A stretch of 64,000 bases of DNA from UBA7672 sp041398245 (GTDB taxonomy: Bacteria; Pseudomonadota; Alphaproteobacteria; Caulobacterales; Hyphomonadaceae): NCBI GenBank assembly GCA_041398245.1, contig JAWKVC010000006.1, forward strand, positions 124,001 through 188,000, read 5' to 3'. Numbering within the stretch: position 1 is the first letter of the stretch; each line of letters starts with the position of its first letter. The notes under the pieces were generated by a model, which did no database searches, was not told the origin of the DNA, and saw only the letters and a program-made list of their open reading frames with translations. A program made the translations under genes and the position numbers. This document shows, in pieces, positions 61,408 through 64,000 of the stretch.

Positions 61408-61674
61408 CTAGTCGTCCATCGGTTCGTGGTCCTCGTCGTCCTCGGAGGCGTGGGCCTTGCCGATCGCCGCACGGACACGCTCGTCCAGTTTCTGCCCGTC
61501 CAGAATCACCTTGTTGAAGTGAACATCGTGGACGACATCTCTGGACAAGGTGAAGTCGCCGGCGTTTTCGATGTAGATCACCAGCTTGTCGCCGATTACT
61601 TCGCGTACGGACCCGATGGTCACATCGCCATCGTGCAGAAAGACAGGCAGGTCCCTTCGGATCGGCTCGGACAT
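61408..61674 (-). CDS. PRC-barrel-like small protein
   Basis: An 88-residue acidic protein. FLHDGDVTIGSVREVIGDKLVIYIENAGDF and VHDVHFNKVILDGQKLD resemble PRC-barrel proteins with a final ERVRAAIGKAH helix and an acidic tail (SEDDEDHEPMDD). Function unknown. AGGAG about 8 bases before ATG 61674. It follows mcd on the same strand with 64 bases between and may be co-transcribed. Confidence 0.7.
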   Translation of the reverse strand: MSEPIRRDLPVFLHDGDVTIGSVREVIGDKLVIYIENAGDFTLSRDVVHDVHFNKVILDGQKLDERVRAAIGKAHASEDDEDHEPMDD

Positions 61675-61738
61675 GGCGCGGCTCCTGGCTCCCCTGTTAT
61701 CTAGGGCGTCCAGCGGCCATGCGCCAGTTCTTTGAAGC

Positions 61739-63424
61739 TCAGTTCTTCGCGCCGATGAACTCGTCGATGGTCCTGCGGGCGATGACCATGGCCTGAACCT
61801 CGCCCGCGCCCTCGAAGATGTTGAGGATGCGCGCGTCGCACAGCACGCGGCTGATCGGATATTCAAGCGCAAAGCCATTACCGCCGTGAACCTGCAGCGC
61901 GTTGTCGGCCGCGCCCCATGCGATGCGGGCGGCCAGCATTTTGGCGAGGCCGGCCTCAAGATCGCAACGCTTGCCTTCATCCTTCTGACGCGCCGAGAAA
62001 TAGGTGAGCTGGCGCACGCCGACGAGTTCGGCGGCCATCATCACCAGTTTGTCTGAGCTGCGCGGGAAGTCGAAGATCTGGCGGCCAAACTGCGTGCGCT
62101 CCAGCGTGTATTTCAGGCCAAGCTCGAACGCACATTGCGCCACGCCGATCGCGCGGGCGGCCGTCTGGATGCGCGCGCCTTCGAACGTGGTCATCAGGTG
62201 CTTGAAGCCCTGACCCTCGACTTCGCCGAGCAGGTTTTCGAGCGGCACTTCGAAGCCGTCGAAACCGATCTCGTATTCCTTCATGCCGCGATAGCCGAGC
62301 ACTTCGATCTCGCCGCCCGTCATGCCCTTGGCGGGGAAGGGGTCAGCATCGGTCCCGCGCGGCTTCTCGCAGATGAACATGGAGAGGCCGGAGAAATTGT
62401 TGGTGTCCGGGATCGACCGAGCCAGCACCGTCATCAGGTCGGCGCGGGCGGCGTGCGTGATCCAGGTCTTGTTGCCCGTGATCTTCCAGTTGTCGCCGTC
62501 CTTCGCGGCGCGCGTGCGCAGCGAGCCGAGGTCGGAGCCGGTGTTGGGTTCGGTGAAGACGGCTGTTGGCAGGATTTCGCCCGATGCGATGCCGGGCAGA
62601 TATTTTTCCTGCTGCGCCCGCGTCCCGCCATTGAGCAGGAGTTCAGCCGCGATTTCCGAACGCGTGCCCAGCGAGCCGACACCGATATAGGCGCGGGAGA
62701 GTTCTTCCGAGACGACGCACATCGACGTCTTGCCGAGGCCGAGGCCGCCGAATTCTTCGGGGATAGTCAGGCCGAACACGCCCATCTCACCCATCTGCTT
62801 GACGACGCTGTCGGGGATCAGTTCGTCCTTCATGTGCCATTCGTGAGCGTAGGGTTCGACAACATCCTTGCCGAACTTGCGGAACTGGTCGCGGATCTGT
62901 TCGAACGTGTCTTCAAGGCCGGTGTATTCCACCGTCGCCTTGCCGCTTTCGAGGAAGGCGCGAACGTGTTTCGCGGCCGCGAGGCGCGCGGCTGGGGTGT
63001 TGCCGCTCATGACCAGCTTCGTGATCGCCGGCGTAAACAGCTTCTGCATGATCGCCTGGTCGTGCGTCATGTCGATCGGGCGGACGATCTCGACCTGCGT
63101 CATCGGCAGGCCGCCGATCAGTTGCGAGAGATATTCGCCAAACAGGATCTGGGTCAGCAGCTGTTCGATCTCGCCGAACTTGCCTTCTTCCGCGATCCGG
63201 TCGGCCCAGTGGGCGGTTTCCTTGAGTGTCTCGACATAGGTCAGCACCCAGGCAAGGCCGTGCGTGGCGCGCTGTTCCTCATCGATCCTGCGGCGGTCGA
63301 CCTTGCCCCCGGGGGCGACGCTGGCGGCGACGGCGCGGCGAAGCTCGAGAAAATAGGCCTCGGCGTCGGACGCCGCCTGGCGAACCGTTGCCCTGAGGTC
63401 CGAAATCACGACGCTGTCCGCCAT
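61739..63424 (-). CDS. mcd: (2S)-Methylsuccinyl-CoA dehydrogenase
   Basis: A 561-residue acyl-CoA dehydrogenase. Residues 1-140 are the extra N-terminal helical domain typical of Mcd, with THGLAWVLTYVETLKE and LFGEYLSQLIGGLPM. The dehydrogenase core has FTEPNTGSDLGSLRT, ALQVHGGNGFALEYPISR and the acidic catalytic region NIFEGAGEVQAMV. Mcd oxidises methylsuccinyl-CoA to mesaconyl-CoA in the ethylmalonyl-CoA pathway and passes electrons to ETF, whose genes are at 45.5-47.2 kb. ATG 63424 has GGGAG 9 bases upstream; ATG 63430 is closer but suboptimal. A TTGCAGCAA element is 48-56 bases upstream. Confidence 0.9.
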   Translation of the reverse strand: MADSVVISDLRATVRQAASDAEAYFLELRRAVAASVAPGGKVDRRRIDEEQRATHGLAWVLTYVETLKETAHWADRIAEEGKFGEIEQLLTQILFGEYLSQLIGGLPMTQVEIVRPIDMTHDQAIMQKLFTPAITKLVMSGNTPAARLAAAKHVRAFLESGKATVEYTGLEDTFEQIRDQFRKFGKDVVEPYAHEWHMKDELIPDSVVKQMGEMGVFGLTIPEEFGGLGLGKTSMCVVSEELSRAYIGVGSLGTRSEIAAELLLNGGTRAQQEKYLPGIASGEILPTAVFTEPNTGSDLGSLRTRAAKDGDNWKITGNKTWITHAARADLMTVLARSIPDTNNFSGLSMFICEKPRGTDADPFPAKGMTGGEIEVLGYRGMKEYEIGFDGFEVPLENLLGEVEGQGFKHLMTTFEGARIQTAARAIGVAQCAFELGLKYTLERTQFGRQIFDFPRSSDKLVMMAAELVGVRQLTYFSARQKDEGKRCDLEAGLAKMLAARIAWGAADNALQVHGGNGFALEYPISRVLCDARILNIFEGAGEVQAMVIARRTIDEFIGAKN

Positions 63425-63462
63425 CCTCATCCACTCCCGTTTCGACACGTTTCCCGTAGCCG

Positions 63463-63480
63463 ATTGCGGCGTTGCAGCAA
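63463..63480. promoter_or_regulatory. Candidate operator upstream of mcd (TTGC/GCAA)
   Basis: ATTGC (63463-63467) followed by TTGC-A-GCAA (63472-63480). The second is a perfect 4-bp-arm palindrome. It lies 39-56 bases before the mcd start, in the promoter area. Comparable elements precede ccr and ecm. Confidence 0.45.
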
Positions 63481-63639
63481 AGATCATGTCGTCCCGACAA
63501 CACAACCGCGTGTTTCCGGGTGAATCCCGCCCCGGACGCCGATTTGGCTGGCTTGATCGGGCAGGCGCCGTCCGTCACAACCGCTGACAGGCGAAATCTG
63601 CGGCAACAGACCGCGCACGCCAGGCGGAGGAGAAAACCC

Positions 63640-64000
63640 ATGACGATCGCCCGGATAAAAGCTGCGATGCTGGCGTCTGTCGCGTTTGCGCTGGCGGGCG
63701 CCGGGGCTGCGCACGCCCAATCGGGCGCGCCGGGCTATGCGCCACCGAAGACCTCGTGGGGTGTGCCCGATCTGCAGGGCTTCTGGAGCAATGCGTCGAT
63801 CACCGACATGCAGCGCTCGCCCGAGTATCCAAACCTCGTCATGTCCGAAGAAGAAGTCGCGCGGATGGAAGGCGATGACTACTACAACAATCGCACGCGC
63901 GAAGACGCCAAGCCCAACCGGCCCGAGGACGTCAAACTGCTGGACGGCACCGACCTCCTGTCCGGTGGCGGTTACAATGCGTTCTGGGTCGATCAGGGCA
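63640..64000 (+). CDS. Uncharacterised secreted protein (family member 2), truncated by window end
   Basis: The first 120 residues of an exported protein; the gene continues past the window. Signal peptide (ARIKAAMLASVAFALAGAGA, cleaved near AHAQ). The mature start WGVPDLQGFWSNASITDMQR matches the secreted protein at 55893 (PDLTGIWTNASLT), and VMSEEEVARM, FWVDQG and GGYNAFW are shared in kind with that protein's VVTEAEATKIA and YDKFWVQPG. GGAGG at 63626-63630 precedes ATG 63640. Function unknown. Confidence 0.75.
   Translation, partial: MTIARIKAAMLASVAFALAGAGAAHAQSGAPGYAPPKTSWGVPDLQGFWSNASITDMQRSPEYPNLVMSEEEVARMEGDDYYNNRTREDAKPNRPEDVKLLDGTDLLSGGGYNAFWVDQG

Noticed and set aside
62135..63523. 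Long plus-strand open frame opposite mcd
   Set aside because: Shadow of mcd; composition is Arg/His/Asp-rich with no family features.

Overview
This is a GC-rich, densely coding chromosomal segment from an alphaproteobacterium. The best guess is a relative of the Caulobacterales/Hyphomonadaceae, but the exact lineage cannot be fixed from the sequence alone. The evidence is an ethylmalonyl-CoA pathway gene set (ccr, ecm, mcd), a DnaG with the alphaproteobacterial loss of zinc ligands, a dnaG-rpoD pair, a Coq7-type hydroxylase, a HIG1-type twin-transmembrane protein, and many small lipoproteins. I found no prophage, insertion sequence, CRISPR array, tRNA or rRNA. The genes look like ordinary chromosomal housekeeping and accessory metabolism.

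Layout. 0-10 kb: end of a sulfate ABC ATPase gene, a Tat-exported dienelactone hydrolase, a Rieske oxygenase divergent from coq7 and a GFA protein, small secreted proteins, and an ECF sigma / membrane protein / serine hydrolase operon. 10-20 kb: DUF389 protein, crotonyl-CoA carboxylase/reductase, DUF1223 protein, D-amino acid transaminase, a lipoprotein carboxylesterase, a lone GIY-YIG protein, ethylmalonyl-CoA mutase (damaged reading frame), a flavodoxin-fold reductase and csaA. 20-28 kb: MarR, EamA, gluQRS, two large lipoproteins, and a pepA-marR-nlpC operon. 28-33 kb: dnaG-rpoD. 33-42 kb: metY, ypfJ, yjbQ, DUF72, an Rrf2 regulator divergent from an FAD oxidoreductase, mltA, and a hupE/anchor pair. 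42-54 kb: XRE regulator with a membrane protein, M20 peptidase, etfBA, esterase, SDR, serine hydrolase, NADAR and cobalamin adenosyltransferase. 54-64 kb: two tandem lipoprotein methyltransferase-like genes, a secreted-protein family with two members, GDSL esterase, septation protein A, truncated globin, a membrane transporter-like protein and methylsuccinyl-CoA dehydrogenase.

How the genes work together. Ccr, Ecm and Mcd are three consecutive core enzymes of acetyl-CoA assimilation by the ethylmalonyl-CoA route. EtfAB can take the electrons from Mcd, and the PduO-type adenosyltransferase can supply the coenzyme B12 that Ecm needs. The three pathway genes are scattered over 50 kb, yet each carries TTGC/GCAA inverted-repeat sequence in its upstream region, suggesting one shared regulator. 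A second theme is an exported hydrolase set (dienelactone hydrolase, two serine hydrolases, carboxylesterase, PHB-depolymerase-like esterase, GDSL esterase, M20 peptidase, MltA, NlpC/P60), mostly with signal peptides or lipoboxes.

Quality warning. At least four conserved genes (rpoD, ecm, pepA, hupE) are interrupted by single-base indels, mostly losses in short homopolymers. rpoD is essential, so these are most likely sequence or assembly errors and not real pseudogenes. Frame-dependent conclusions in this window should be read with that in mind.
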